A DNA stretch of 64,000 nucleotides, from the NCBI GenBank assembly GCA_025331435.1, contig JAIWNI010000003.1, positions 496,001 to 560,000 of the forward strand, written 5' to 3'. Source of the stretch: Choanephora cucurbitarum. Taxonomy: Eukaryota; Mucoromycota; Mucoromycetes; Mucorales; Choanephoraceae. Positions 32,706-46,300 of this stretch are shown here, in pieces. The notes under the pieces were generated by a model, which was not told the DNA's origin, ran no database searches, and was given only the letters and a program-made list of their open reading frames with translations. Made by a program: the position numbers and the translations under genes. Position 1 is the first letter of the stretch, and every line of letters begins with the position of its first letter.

Positions 32706-34149
32706 ATGCTCACTCGAAAGTTACTTCCGTACAGTTGGATCACATTGATTGTTTTGTTATGTATCCTGGATGTCATTCTTGCCAATGATTCTGACAGCGG
32801 AAATGACGAAGACGACTATGGCGACAATACAAAGCACCACAGTAAGAACAAAAGCAGCGACAAGAGACAAAACAAAGACACCAGTACACAAATCAATGTC
32901 AACAGTACTAAGCCTGTTGAAACTATAGTCAACAAGGCGCCTCAGAATCAAGATTGGCTCAATGAAATCGATCTGTCTGATGTTGTTGGCAAAGTCCGTC
33001 CTGTTGGCTCAGGTATCTGTAAAGAACCTAAATGTGATGGTACGGACAACGATTTATGCTTTGAGAGCTGTGGAAATGTCGCTAGACCTGAAGACGTTTA
33101 TGGTTGTCCAAATGCAAAGACTTGGGCTCTCAGTTTTGATGATGGACCTAGCAATGTTACTGTTGATCTACTAAATTTCTTAGACGAAGCTGATGTTAAG
33201 GTTACTTTCTGTGTTATGGGTTCCCAAGCTCTACAACATCCGGATATCTTGAAGAGAGCTTACGAATCTGGCCATCAAATTGCCTCTCATACTTGGTCTC
33301 ATCCACACTTGATGAGTTTGACTAATGAAGAAATTGTTTATGAAATTAGATCTACAGAAGAAGCCATTGAAAAAGCGATTGGTGTTAGACCTCGCTACAT
33401 CAGACCTCCTTATGGTGAAGCTGACGACCGTGTCAAGTCTATATTCAAGAAGCTTGGTTACAAAACCTTGATGTGGAATGTTGATCCTACTGATTATAAT
33501 GTGTACATGATGCCTGATGGTGGTGACAAAATTCAAAAAGCTTTTGATAACATTATCAGTGGTGTTCCTAGCTTGCTAAACGCCCATAATGACCCCGGAT
33601 ATATCAGTTTACAACATGGTAATGTACTGACAATGACAGGTTGAGCATGTTCTTTGATTAACTTAATTGTCTTTAGATTTATACAACACTTCAATGCAAC
33701 AAGTTCCTAAGATCATCCAAGCTTTGAAAGATAGTGGCTATACTCTTACAACTGCCGCTCAATGTGTTGGTGATTTGGAACCCCATGCTGAACCTGATAG
33801 TCCTAGAATTCCTGTAGAAGATGAGGAAGAAGAAGATAATGACAATGATGATCTCGATGAAGATGCTATTAAAGACAAAGTGAAGGTAAAAGCTCAAACC
33901 AAGCCAGGTCAGGAATCAGGCAAGGCTGCTCAATTAGAACAGGCTTCTAAGAAAAGCGAGTCCGAGCAACTCATTAAGGCAGCCCAAATGGACCAAGGCA
34001 AGGTTGAACAAAAGAGCCCACACAGCTTCTCCCCCAAGGCGCAAATCAATCAGCCACAAGCCAAAGCTCAAGTTTCAGGCTCAAATAGCTTGACTTCTAG
34101 TCTTACTTCACTCTTCCTCATAGCTAGCTTTGCTAGCTACTTTTTGTAG
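32706..34149 (+). CDS. GPI-type chitin deacetylase (polysaccharide deacetylase, CE4)
   Basis: Two exons, 32706-33618 and 33677-34149, give 461 residues. A signal peptide (about 1-26, WITLIVLLCILDVILA) is followed by an Asp/Ser/Lys-rich linker. The CE4 domain spans about 135-370 with all motifs: SFDDGP (Asp145/146; the first letter is Ser where Thr is common), HTWSHPH (zinc His195 and His199), RPPYGEAD (Arg233), WNVDPTDYN and LNAHND (His294). The tail is disordered and Gln/Lys/Glu-rich and ends in a hydrophobic stretch (LTSLFLIASFASYFL), a GPI-attachment signal. The enzyme removes acetyl groups from wall chitin to make chitosan, a major polymer of Mucorales walls, and should sit at the plasma membrane or wall. 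Confidence 0.94.
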
Positions 34150-35924
34150 TTTCAGTCTTTCTTGCTTGTCTTATTTATTATGTCTATTAAAAAAAAATTC
34201 TTAAAACTAGCAAGATATGCTAGGGCTAAAAAACAGCACGTGCATTAGCATTGGATGATTTGGCTTATAGTGTTTAGTCTGTAACACTCGGCTTGATAGC
34301 TTGTAACATCTGCTCTTATAGTATATTACAAATAGGTTTTTTAGAAGAGCTACATAAATAACTTTTAAAAATAGAAATCTAAATACACTTGCAGTTTATA
34401 GCTATACTTATTTGAGTGTTGTATGTCCTAAAAGTGCCTCACTTACCTACAAAAAAGCTAGTGTCGCACAACTCGCAGCGGCTATTCATTTAGATCTAAA
34501 GTGCTGTTCTGACTACTTGCATAAATAAATAAAAAGAAGTTGAAGAATACTACTCTTTAATCGGATAATATACTTGATATGCTTCCGTTCTATTTTGTTC
34601 CGTTTGTATTAGGAAGCAAACACTGCCTAAAGAAAAGAAGCTACAGGCTTCTTATGATTCAGCTAACAATATTACTTTAGTGACAACAAAGAAGAAGTAG
34701 CTCTTAAGAAAGGCAATTTGTCCTATTATCATTATGTACCATTCAAACTATAAAGAAAAAGTTTGTTACAACAATCCATCAATCACCCGTTGGGTTTTGT
34801 CCTAAAGGCTATACCTACAATAATCTCATCTTTAGTAAAGAATTATCTACAAAAAATATTCGAACCTCAAACAAGCAAGCTAGCCAATAAGCCATGTAAA
34901 AAAATCAGTTATTAGAAATTTACGTACAAATGAGCTCTTTATGTGCAATACTTAGTTGACTCAAAACATCATTACTCAATCTCTCATATGCATATGTACA
35001 GAGTTTGATCTATCACAGAGCTTGTGTGCTTCTCTTTGTCCTAGTTCTCTCGATCTAAGACATACATCCAGTATATATTTAACAAGGTCCATTTTGGTTT
35101 CATTAGTAGTCAAGCAGAAAAATAGTCTCATTAACACTCTCTGTTATATCGTTTCCAAAGAAACAAATCTTAGTAAAATGAGTGACAATAGAGGCATAGA
35201 AGAAAACTAATTGCTAGGAAATATCTTGTAAAGCATTTTTCTGAATTGTACGACATTGTCTTTTATTGTCCTAAAAGTGTGATAATTCTTCTTCTTTTTT
35301 TTAGCACGCTTCAAGTACTTTTCTAAAAATATACAACACCATTTTGAAGTACATTCAGGTTCCTTTGAAGCATAATCTTGACAAAATATATATGTTGTAC
35401 CTTTGAAAAGAGGAAATGAAACAGATACATTTCATTTATTATTGAAATTAAAATGGTGCCACAAATAATCTGTACCTGCATCGGTGTTTATATATATTGA
35501 CTTAATTGTCTAAATTATGCTAGAAGATAAAAAATTCTTACATTTTTGTTTTAGGTGTGTTGATAAGTCCAAATAAGCAACCTTAGAGTCAGCCTCTCAT
35601 ACCATATAGCCTGGTTTTATTTTGTGGCGTCAAGCATTATTTTGTCTTTAAATAGTAAATGAAACAAATATAGTACAAATCTTATTTTAAAGAAGCAATG
35701 GTGGTATATCTCAATTATTCGCTCTGAAGGTATGTTATAATTTGAATCGCCAACCTGATTGTTATGTGTGACAAGTTTCCTCGGCATCAAAAATGGTTTC
35801 TTTGTCCTTTCCCCGAATAAGGTAAAAGGAAGACGAACAATTTATGTACTATGGCATTAGTAGTCTTAGGGTGATAAGTACGTGTTTTCTTTAGTAGCAT
35901 CTATATATTGTTGTTAGATATTTA
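34150..35924. other. Intergenic region between chitin deacetylase and a GPI protein
   Basis: About 1.8 kb between convergent genes. It is strongly AT-rich with no supported coding frame. It includes the 3' flanks of both genes. Confidence 0.4.
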
Positions 35925-36971
35925 TTAAATCATTAAAGCTACTGAAATAAATAAAGCTACAAAATTCATAATAGTAGGTTGGAATTGATAGCCACCACTG
36001 ACAGACTGTTCAGTAATTTCATTGTTTTGGCTCAACATTTCGCTGTTCTTTGTACCGGTTGGCAGGCTGACTGGAGTCGAGGAAGCTTCCAAAATGATAT
36101 CCTTAGCCAGACCAGCGGGAGTGGAGACAGCAGGTGAAGAGATAGCGCTGACTGAAGCAATTGTACTAGTAGAAGAAGCTGCGTTAGTAGTAGAATCGCC
36201 ATTTACAACAGGTGAGGGAATAGCCAGGTCTTCAACAGTTTTGGGAGCTTCAGTGGTCTTAGGAGCTTTGGTGGTCTTAGGAGCTTTGGCGGTTGACTTA
36301 GGAGCTTTAGTTGTCGTAGTTGACTTTGTGGCTTTGGTACCAGAAGAAGAGGTGGACTCATCATGATTGGTATTGGGTGGTTCTGAACCGTTAGGACCGC
36401 TATAGTCGCCTGGAATAATATGGGCACAGCCCTTTTCAGAGATACCACGGTTACAAGTTCTGTCATCATTCTAAATGTCAAACAAAATAATGTTAGATTA
36501 ACAAAGCTTTTTTTCTTCATTTTTCAAGGAACTTACACAACAACGCATACAGAAAGTTTTGGTTGCAGGTTCAATCAAATTGACATAGTACTTCCAGCCT
36601 ACACAGGAAGAACCTTTAGGAGCTTTGATATCCATTTGTCCACCATCATCAGTGGCGTTCAATTTAGCCCTAATGGGGTTGATTTGGCCAGTGATTTGGA
36701 CATACTTCTCAGTTTGGAGAAAGTGTGCAGACTCGATGAATCCAGAAGCCAACTTGCCAGCATTGGTTGCTTTAGGTGTTTTACCTAGGCAAAAGGCTTG
36801 TGCATTCCACTCGGTATCAGCAATGTTTCTGTCGGCGGAGTCGTTGGGGGGCAAGAATACACAGAAGTTCTTGGAGTCGATAACTTGTGCAACTTGACCG
36901 TATGCATTGACAAAAGAAGCAAAAGCTGTGATTGATGAAGCGAGCAAACTAGCAGTAGAAATGGCAACCAT
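35925..36971 (-). CDS. Secreted GPI-anchored Cys-containing protein with Thr/Lys/Pro stalk
   Basis: Two exons, 36537-36971 and 35925-36470, with a phase-0 intron, give 326 residues. A signal peptide (MVAISTASLLASSITAFASF) is followed by a compact domain of about 125 residues with scattered Cys (KNFCVFLPP, WNAQAFCLG, GSSCVGWKYY, KTFCMRCC) and NDDRTCNRGISEKGCAHIIPGDY across the splice. Then comes a stalk of TKAPK-like repeats and Ser/Thr/Ala sequence, and a hydrophobic end (MNFVALFISVALMI) that would direct GPI attachment. The FCVFLPPNDS..I...E..A..FC pattern recalls surface proteins that are common and uncharacterised in Mucoromycota. The function is unknown. It probably lies on the cell surface near the wall. 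Confidence 0.85.
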
Positions 36972-37162
36972 TGTGACTTATATATTTATGTATTAGGTGA
37001 AGGAGCGATTAAGGGTTGTTAACTAGAAGAATGAAAGGAAAGGGCTAAATTCTGTGCTTGTTTATTTTGAGTCGATCAAAATTTACAAGACCGAATCGTT
37101 AAATAATAAGATCGAGCAATAAAAGAAGAAGAAATAAAAAAAAAAAGAGAGAAGAGCATCTC

Positions 37163-37170
37163 TTATATAG
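37163..37170 (-). promoter_or_regulatory. TATA-like element upstream of the GPI protein gene
   Basis: The minus strand reads CTATATAAGA about 195 nt before the ATG at 36971. It is rather far from the start codon but fits if the leader is long. Confidence 0.3.
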
Positions 37171-39847
37171 GATCAAAAAGTCAGAACAAATAAGGATTTT
37201 CCCTAAAAGGAGTTGTGATTGATTGAAATGGACAAGGAGTCCAAACTAAATCTGGACAAATACATGATTAACACAAGTTGTCTAGCAATTCTGCTGGTGA
37301 CACATGCTTTTCTGTATACGCGACACAGATCATATAAATGAGAGTTTAAGCACAGACGAACAATGCTACGGCTTTTATGTACTTTATTAAGATTAGACGA
37401 ATAGACTTGTTTCGACCACAAATAAAACTACGCTTAATTTAGTTATTGAGCACTTTAGTTACTATTTTCCAAAGTCATACACATTAACACCTAGCGTTTA
37501 GAGCAAAAAAAAACACACACGCACACAAAAGAAAGATAAAGAAAGAAAATGCTATACACAAACTCCATTTATTTTTAGTTGCTCTCCTTCTGTTCTTCCA
37601 AATTTAGACCTAAACTCCTTTTCGCTTTCTCTTTACATTTTTTTCTGCATATCTATCTGACTGAAATTCTCACTAAGGCTCTAGTCTATTCTGACAAATG
37701 AAAGTGCAATGCGCGATATTTTAAGCGTCTTTATCTTCCCGTAGGCGACCTCTGTATCCTGCGTTCATGTTATATTCATCAATTACAATGAATCATTACT
37801 AATTGCTTATCGCTCAAGTAGCTATCTTTCTTTTTTCTGTATCTGCTCTAATGATGGAAATAAAAAGGTACAAATTTGTAAAATATAATCTGCAAAGCGC
37901 TCAAACTTTAATTTTGTCCCACCAACGGTCTCTTCGCACAAAATTCTTCATTTAAATCGTTTTTTTAAGACGACTTAATTCTTGCATAGTATCATCAAAT
38001 CTATTTGTACAAAACTGTCAAAATGTTTAATAACTAGCACTGAAATTTCTTTTTTCTTGTAGTCAAAAAGTAAGCTTATTTTTAAAAGAAAGGTTAATAG
38101 TAGATTGGTTAACCTTTATTGTATATAGCCTGTTTTCGCACTCAATGCATACTTGCATTAGAACTATTTCTTTCAGATTAACATGCTGTAACTTTAAGCG
38201 TTTTGAAAGCATGGTTTTTGATACTTATCAATAGAGAGATATCTAATTTTACATCTCTTGACCTGCGTTCGTCGCTTCTTCTTCACTTGGAGATTTTGAA
38301 TTGGATTCTGACCTAATGGCTATGTAGAGCAGCCCCATACTTCCAACTGTTGGCGATGTCATCTTTTGCTTAGATGCAGATCTGCTCTTGTTTATCAAAC
38401 TCAAGATGTGAGCATCTCTGTGCATTCAATACGAAATTAAGTCCCTCATGCTCTTCGACATAAAGAAACTGCAATTTGAATGTATGTACATATCAGGTTA
38501 CGTTCAAAGCTGTTGAGCTAGGCTGGCAATCTTTTAAATACTTCTCTTTTTGTCAAACAAACGTTGGATTCAATATTAAAAACTATTTTATGGAGGACTC
38601 TCTTCTTCACTTTTTAGAGAAATTGAGTCTTTTCTGTCCATGATCTTTTGTCAAATATGGGAGAGGGAGAGCATGATGGCGATAAGCTCAATGTGTCTAA
38701 TGCACGTCAAAAACTAATGACGCGTACATAAGCAGGGTGTGATGCCGCCCATTTGACTAATGCTACCCTTCCGTTACAAACTGTTTCGCTGTGAAGACAT
38801 ACACTTTTTCGAAAAGTATCATCCTTGAACTTTCGCATATATTAATTTTCAAGTGTCCTTACTTGCTTTTTTTTTATTGATATTTAATTGGTTAGCCAAC
38901 TCTAATCTAGCAGTGTATGGCCACTCTATATGCACTTCAAGTGCTCGGTATGATAAGAAATCTAATACGTTAATTACAAATCATTATTTAGGTAACAAAG
39001 GCTAGAGCTGTGTCTGTCTTTTCGCTTCTAGTGATCAGCTAAAAAAAAACCTTATCTGTGGTTTTGTTTGCTTGAATACGGGTTATAGGCATCTACCTAT
39101 GGAAATAAAGTCTCTCATGTCAAAAAAGAAACTAAGCATCTTATCCATGTCTCAGCTGTTGACGTTGGCTAGATGAAGCGTATAGTTCTTTTACTCAAAA
39201 TCAATTAATGTCTTGAGCACAAATCTACTTGATAGCTCTTTTTTTTTAGTGAAAATTGGTCTGTGGAATCCTACTCTTTAAAGAAGGAGATAAAGCATGC
39301 TTAATACACTATTAATTATAAGACTACTTTATATGGTACACAAAATATGCCCTCTTAAGGCTGATATGAAACATTGAATAAGAATTGAATGATATCATAT
39401 ACCTTAGTAGACCACTTGCTTGTTTGACAAGACACTATAGCTAAATGAGATAAAATGATGAAGATTGCCTGAAAAAAAGTAAAACTATAATGCTCATACT
39501 CACTTCAACCAGCTTACATGCTTAGTTGAATAGAAGAAATAACATTGTAGAATCAAAGAGTTTGAAGTTTGGATTGAATGGACTGCAAATGAAGATGAAG
39601 CATGCAAGGTTGTAACTTGAAAAAGGAGAGACTACAGTCAAATTCAGGGCATTATCGGACGAAAATGGCAGTGCGGTGACTGACCGGGCAGTTTCTGATT
39701 TTTTTAAAAGAGTCATTTTTGTAGATCCGATTACCATCTATGCAGTCATTCATCAGATGTTGCATACATTTTAAGAATTTTATCTCATTCATCTTCATCT
39801 TTCTTTTCTTTTTTCTTTATATCATTAAAGCCAGTACGCAAAGAAAA
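37171..39847. other. Gene-poor spacer upstream of ADE1
   Basis: About 2.7 kb with no supported gene on either strand; all open frames are short and AT-biased. The stretch just before 39848 is T-rich and is the likely leader of the purine gene. Confidence 0.4.
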
Positions 39848-40974
39848 ATGGCCTTGCTGAACAGGTAGGAATGCTAATGGAGAGTCTATGTTCTATCAAA
39901 TAATTAATTCATGCAATAGTGATTGTCCCGACCTTAAGCTCATTGCTCGTGGCAAAGTCCGCGATTTATACGAAGTCGATGAAAAATCTCTTCTCTTTGT
40001 TGCTACAGACCGTATTAGTGCATTTGACGTTATCATGAAGAATGTAAGTGCTTTTGGAGCAATGCATGATTTAACGCATTTATTTGAGAAAACTAATTTA
40101 CCTTGGAAAGCCCATCGCAGGCAAGGGTAAAATCTTGACACAGATCTCTCTATTTTGGTTTGATCTTTTGAAGGATGTCTTACCAAATCATTTGATTACT
40201 GCAAAATTTGACGAAATGCCAAAACATGTTCAAAAATACCGTGATCAGCTTGAAGGAAGATCTATTTTAGTAAAGAAGATGCGCGTTGTCCCTATTGAAG
40301 CTATTGTGCGTGGCTATATCACTGGATCAGGATGGTCAGAATATAAAAAGAAGGGCACAATTTGTGATATTCCTCTACCAGAGGGCCTGGTGGAGAGTGA
40401 GAAACTCCCTGAAGTTCTATTTACCCCAAGCACAAAAGCAGAAATCGGAGACCATGGTAAAGAAGAAGGAGCTCAATTTATATTTATTGTACTTCTAACA
40501 CATCTTTAGATGAAAACATTCATCCTTCAAAGATGGTTGAGATTCTAGGAGATAAAAAGCTTGCTGACAAAATTGCTCAATCAGCCATTAATCTCTACAC
40601 AAAGGCTAGTGAATACGCTGCAAAGAGGGGTATCATTATTGCAGATACCAAGTTTGAATTTGGCTTAGACGACGATAACAATTTGGTTGTGGTTGATGAA
40701 GTGTTAACTCCTGGTAAGCTCTTTGCTCGTTAAGCTTACCAACATATGTTGATTAAGTTATTATTTAGACTCCTCTCGTTTCTGGCCTGCTGACCGATAT
40801 AAGGCAGGAATTACTCAAGACAGTTTTGATAAGCAATTCCTGAGAAACTACTTAGAGTCTATCAATTTCGACAAGAACACAAGCATTGAGCTTCCATCTG
40901 ATGTCGTAGAGAACACTATTGCAAAGTACAAAGAAGCTTTCTATCTTTTGACAGGAAATGAAATCGACATCTAG
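39848..40974 (+). CDS. ADE1: SAICAR synthetase (purine biosynthesis)
   Basis: Five exons, 39848-39864, 39920-40043, 40111-40456, 40510-40713 and 40769-40974, close in phase to 298 residues (yeast Ade1 has 306). The first exon is only 17 nt (MALLN plus two bases). Family blocks: [87 protein letters not shown] and [15 protein letters not shown]. It ligates aspartate to CAIR in the seventh or eighth step of IMP synthesis, in the cytosol. The nucleotide-binding and substrate residues of these blocks look intact. Confidence 0.95.
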
Positions 40975-42187
40975 AAAAGGGTGGTACAAGAGTCTTTAAT
41001 TCTCACTTCTCCCTTTTCTCCAATACATGAGCCCATTCGTGTTACTTGCTTTTAAATTTGTAACTACATATACGCTTTGATTTTTGTTAATAAATTATGA
41101 GGATAAACAGTTTAATAAATATTATCGCTATTGCTTCGACAACAAAGCGACTGTAGCTCAAGCTCTTTCAATGGTCAATGTATCACGACAAATCTTCTTG
41201 TTGTAAGGAAGGGTTCTTTTGACAGCACAAAATTTTCGAAAAGCTGAGATGTTACTGAAAGATTGGAATGTAACTCTTTTTTCATCTTGATTTCGTGATT
41301 TCATTTGTTGTTTGTTCATGGATGGCTTTAATTACTGACATCATCTGTATGTTAAATATTTTTCTTGAGATAAATCAGTACATAATAATAAATTCAATAT
41401 ACAAGAGTTGTTTAAGTCTTTCTATGTAACGTACGTTGAATACCATCAGATAAACTCTATGCAATAGTCGCTTGATTTAGGAGCGGTTAATGTGAAAGTA
41501 TGCATAGTATAAAAGTACACTTTTAGATGATCTGGACTACTCTAAATAAAGTGGTCACTGTAAGCAACCATTTTTTTCTCAATCACTCCATCGGCTCTAA
41601 TGAAAGGTTTCTTACAACCTGTTCTCATTTCATTAAAAGATGTTGATACAATACATGATTTGCTTTTGAAGTAAAGTACAAACTAATAACTTGTTTTAAT
41701 TTATTTTACACTGATCTCTTTCTATGTGTTGAAGAGTACTGTCGAGAGAATGTCTTCTCTCTCTTCCCTTAACGACTTACTATTGGTTGCACATTGTAAT
41801 CGATAAAATTACCATAACCGTGTTGTGTTCTGTAAGGTAACATGAACGCATTTATATTAAGCTATAGGCTACACTATACTGTTTTACCAAGTTAAAAGTT
41901 TCAACCAACTATCTCAACTCATTCAATTGTAAAACTGCTATACGCATTGTTACCAAAAGACTGGATATTAGAAAACTATGATTTAGTTCAACAAAAGCAA
42001 AAAGGATGCTATTGTGATTATTTATTTCTAAATGTTCTTTTTCTAAAATAAAGATGGGTATGGTATGGGTCAAAAGGAAGTGCAAATAAGTTCTAATGGA
42101 TTTGAGAATATACATAAAGCAAATTCATATAATAAATAGGGAAAGGACATAAATAATTAGCTATCAAGCGAAAAGGTTTCATATTGG
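40975..42187. other. Intergenic region between convergent ADE1 and zinc-finger genes
   Basis: About 1.2 kb holding the 3' flanks of both genes. An AATAAA-like word (AATAAATTATGAG, near 41089) is a possible poly-A signal for ADE1. No other feature is seen. Confidence 0.4.
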
Positions 42188-43211
42188 TCATAAGTTTGGA
42201 TTGTTTGTTGATTTTCTCTTTTTTTGTGAAGCGCATCCAGCATCTACTGTTTGATGTCGCTTGAAAGCATCACTACGCGAAAACTTCTTACCACAGCTAC
42301 AAACATGAGGCTTGATACCTGAATGAAGAAACTCATGTCGTTTGAGATCGTGTGGACGTGCAAAAGTCCAGCCACAGTTGGGATGCATGCAGCAATAAGG
42401 ACGCTCCTTTGTATGAGTTCTTTGGTGAGACTTGAGGTTATAAGGTCTTGAAAAGGTTTTGAAGCAGATTGTGCATTGTAGTTGACTAGGGTGAGTTCTT
42501 CTTCTGCTCTTCTTCTGTACTTGTCGTTCAATCGGCAGATACAACTGTTCTTTGGGAGTCAAAACATATTTGTTTTGATAATGAGGGTATGGGTTTTGGC
42601 TTGATAGAGCGTCTTGATTTGTGTCTCCCAAAACTTCTGGTTGTACTCCAACTTTGTATTCGTAAATCTGTGACATTTGATGGTCATCTGAAGGGTTGCC
42701 TGATTGAGGAAAGCAACTGACACTATTGTCTGAGACAACGTAATCAAAGCTATCATAGGAGTTTATGCTTGCAGGAGAAAGTGGTATATAGTTTACTAGA
42801 CCTGCATCAGTAGCGGATGATAGAGAAGCAGAATAACTAAAATTTGGCTGAGGCGGGGCAAGAGTGCTATGTTCTTGTAATAGCATGTTCAATGCATGCT
42901 CAGGAGAATCATAGGTTGGAAGGGACGAATCTGGAAAGAAAAGGTTTGGAAAACTGATTTGGTCGTGTTGCTGTCTGTCCCAGGTGGTTGGAGGTGTAGC
43001 GCAAGCGAACTGTTCTAAAGAGGTAGATGATGAAGAAACAGGCTGTTCAATTTTGCTAAAGAGTGCCTGGTCATAGAAGTTGTAAGGCAGTGTACTGAGC
43101 TGATCCAACTCAGGAGTATTGTAGATATTAGGATAACTAATAGTATAAAGGGTCAGACCATAGCTTTGCTTGCCATAAGCCAATGTTTTGAACTTACAAA
43201 GATGAATTCAT
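42188..43211 (-). CDS. C2H2 zinc-finger transcription factor with three fingers
   Basis: Two exons, a 14-nt first exon 43198-43211 and 42188-43136, give 320 residues. The apparent longer frame has no ATG; the donor GTAAGTTC and acceptor ACTATTAG close the phase as TT|T TAT CCT, so the protein begins MNSSFYPNIYNTPELD. The first 210 residues are Ser/Pro/Gln-rich and probably activating or disordered. A basic patch (KKSRRR) precedes the fingers: CTICFKTFSRPYNLKSHQRTH (about 225-245), a CCMHPNC...H..FLH finger (about 252-275) and a third with close cysteines CSCGKKFSRSDAFKRH, whose last ligand would be Cys of DAGC. The finger order resembles fungal stress or developmental regulators, but I cannot name it. 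Confidence 0.88.
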
Positions 43212-43310
43212 TATAAATCAAGAAAAGTTTAGTTGATTTGATTTTTAATAAAAAAAAAGATAAGCAAGAGAAAAAAGTCTGATAAGGTGTTATTGTTTTC
43301 TTCCTATGTA

Positions 43311-43320
43311 TATTTATATA
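43311..43320 (-). promoter_or_regulatory. TATA box of the zinc-finger gene
   Basis: The minus strand reads TATATAAATA about 100 nt before the ATG at 43211, a good core promoter match. Confidence 0.45.
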
Positions 43321-46300
43321 TGTTTATTAATACACCCAAGCATATGTGCTAGATTTGAACAAGGTTGTACTTTTTTTTAAGCTTTGTCGTACAAGGAAGT
43401 TGCTTTATTTGGAACAGCAGCGCCGGCGAATCCTACTTTAGCTGATGATTCTTCATAGTATGACAATCAAGATCAACCTTAATAATAACAAAAGACAAGA
43501 AATATTTCAAAGCCTACTTCTATGCCGAGAAATCACTCTAAGTGGCTATCAAACATAGCCTGAGTTGACACGTTTTACAAGGAAGAAATAGAAACAATGA
43601 TCAAAATTTGGAAGCTGTTTGAGATCAATCGTTTCACACATAAAAAAGCACGGCTGCATGTTATTGTTTAGACTTATCCCAGTTATTAGCGTTCGTAATG
43701 GCGCTCTGTTTCTGTTTCCTAATTAGAAGATCTCTTTTCCTTATATGTGTCTCGAAAACGGAGGTAACCCATATATACAATTTTCTTTTTTGCGCAAAAA
43801 CCGATTCTAAGAGAAGGCGCTTGTAAGCGGTGTTTTCTTTCACCTCTTAAAAAACGGAATATCACTTTTTTGTCATTGATGGGGAGTGTCCTGTATTGGT
43901 GAAAATCTTTCAAAAGCAGTCTCTTGATCTATGAATACATATTTCTTGGACACGGGTGCCATTTGCATCGCCTTTGAACAATGGTATTGATGCGTCGACT
44001 CAGAAATCTGGCTTGCCTATCGGTCCTTGTGCATCGTACAGAATGTTTTGAAGCAATGCTACTCTCCTCTATCAGCCGCAGTAACGCTTACAGCCGAATT
44101 CTTGACAGCATGTTTCTACGGAAACAGCCGATTACAACTAAACCCTTCTTGCAAAAAAAAATAGCGTAAGAGAAAAAGAAAACTACAAGCTCTTTAGATG
44201 TATTCAACTATAGCTCTTTAGTGAACCCTTTGTATGGTACTGATATTCCGTTGCACTATGGAATCAGGGCTCGAAACCACACGTTTCGGGGGAAATGCGC
44301 GAAGGAGGTCATTCCTAGTTAGACAATGTGGTACAAGAAAATCACTATACTTACATCACCTCTTCATCTTAGGATATACTGATCCCTCTACAAACCATAT
44401 AAGCATGTTCGATGCTTAGTTAGTAATATGTGAAAAAATTGAAAGTATCAATACATTCTGTATCAGTAGAAATACAGCCTATTCTAGCTCTTCAAGTTGT
44501 ATCTATATGCTAAGCTTTTGTTTTAAGTTGTCACCAGACAACATGGACCAGACTACGAGTTTTGAGGCAATATTTTGCTGGACCCAGAAATAAGGCACAC
44601 GAAATTTTAAAATAGTTTCTCTGTTTGATTATTCTTTGATTTTGTCGGCCCACTTATCTCTTTCATACACACATATTCGCATGAATCAAGGGATAAATAA
44701 ATACGTCTGTGTGATCTTAAAGAAAGAAGAGGGACAAAGTGCCACATGTTCAGAAATAGAATGTATGCAGACAACATTGATTTCCCTCAACTTGTATGAA
44801 AACAAAGATGAGGTTATAAAAAATGCTCTTCGTCAAAAAAAAAAAACTCCTTCTTTGATATACGACTAAGATCGCAAATAGTAACAAATAATGAGCCTTC
44901 GGCATTGATAGGTCTTTCAAGCTATCTTCTAAAGTCAGTATTAGATAATTATTTACTTTTGAAAACAAATCTCTCTATTTGATAGTACTCTTTATGTTGC
45001 AATGCGTCCTTTTAGAAGTCAACTGCAGATGTTTAATGCGACTTGGTGTAAACTCTACGATATGTATTAACACAATGTCTCATTTTTTACATGTCAAACA
45101 CATTAAAGAGGAAGTAAATGAAATGCCAAACAAGGATTTCCGCGTTCTTGGATCACTATCTTCAACTGTTCCGAAATTGAACCTCATTGAATCAAAGGTT
45201 TGAAATTCCACATACAAGAAAAGCATCATGTATTTGATCTGATTATATAAGAACTAGACAGGCACAAAGCAATTGATGCTATAGTTTTAAGAGTTGTTTA
45301 CATTAAATCGCTTAATCCAATAGTAGGCTTAATCTGAAAGTGCAATCCTTTAGAACGAAAATCACTTCAGGCGCAAAAACGTCATCTATTTAGAAGTATT
45401 CTCAATTTAAGAGTGCATTCCTCAAGGATTTAGACACACCAAGGTAAAGCAACTGCCGTGTAAAAAATCACACTATGATCGCTCTACTTGAAAAGCCATT
45501 ATGAGCTTATCTTTATAGCTCTTGCAAAACCCAAATATTCTCGTCAATATCTTTAATACAATAATGTGAGCTCTTGCGTGAGATGACTTGAGCTTGCTTA
45601 TTTGTAGTACGGTTTGTATAGCCAAAAATTTGACGTAGGTGTTTATTGAAATGTACAGGATTGAATTTTATAGGTTGCAAGATGACAATAAAGGTTATCA
45701 TTTTTAGAGATGATTACTAATTACATCTGTTGTCAGTCTTGATGCTCGTACAAATTAGCAAGACAAAGCTATTTTTTTGTCTCTGCAAATGCAGTATGTA
45801 TAGCCAGTTTTAAAAAGTGCTACTATTGAGGAAGGTTACAGAAACATGAAGCTAGCAAATGTAACATGGGAAGCTTCTTGTCCTGCACTATTGTTACCAT
45901 AATTTAACCAGAAATAGGTTGCTGGGTACTGCGTACCTGTTCTCTTGCATTTTGTTGAACATAGAGGTTGCTGTTGAAGTTGATTAAAAAAGCAGTTCAA
46001 CACTCATTTTGTTTGATTATCATGAATTAAGAAGAAAATTTAAACTAAATCGCTCTTTTATTATTAAGCAGAGCGTAGTTCTTCTTTCGAATAGCTCACG
46101 CACAATGTTGCGCAAGAGCACAAAAATGTTTCTACGCTTCGGTCTAAACTCCCGACTTATTCAGAAGCGATTTGCAATTCCTCATTGAAACGGCATAAAC
46201 ATATTGCTGCATTAAAGACGAAACAAAACGCACGTGGTTTGAACATATGAAGACATACAAACAAATCGGGTAAGCATTACTAAGAAAATGAAATCTATGG

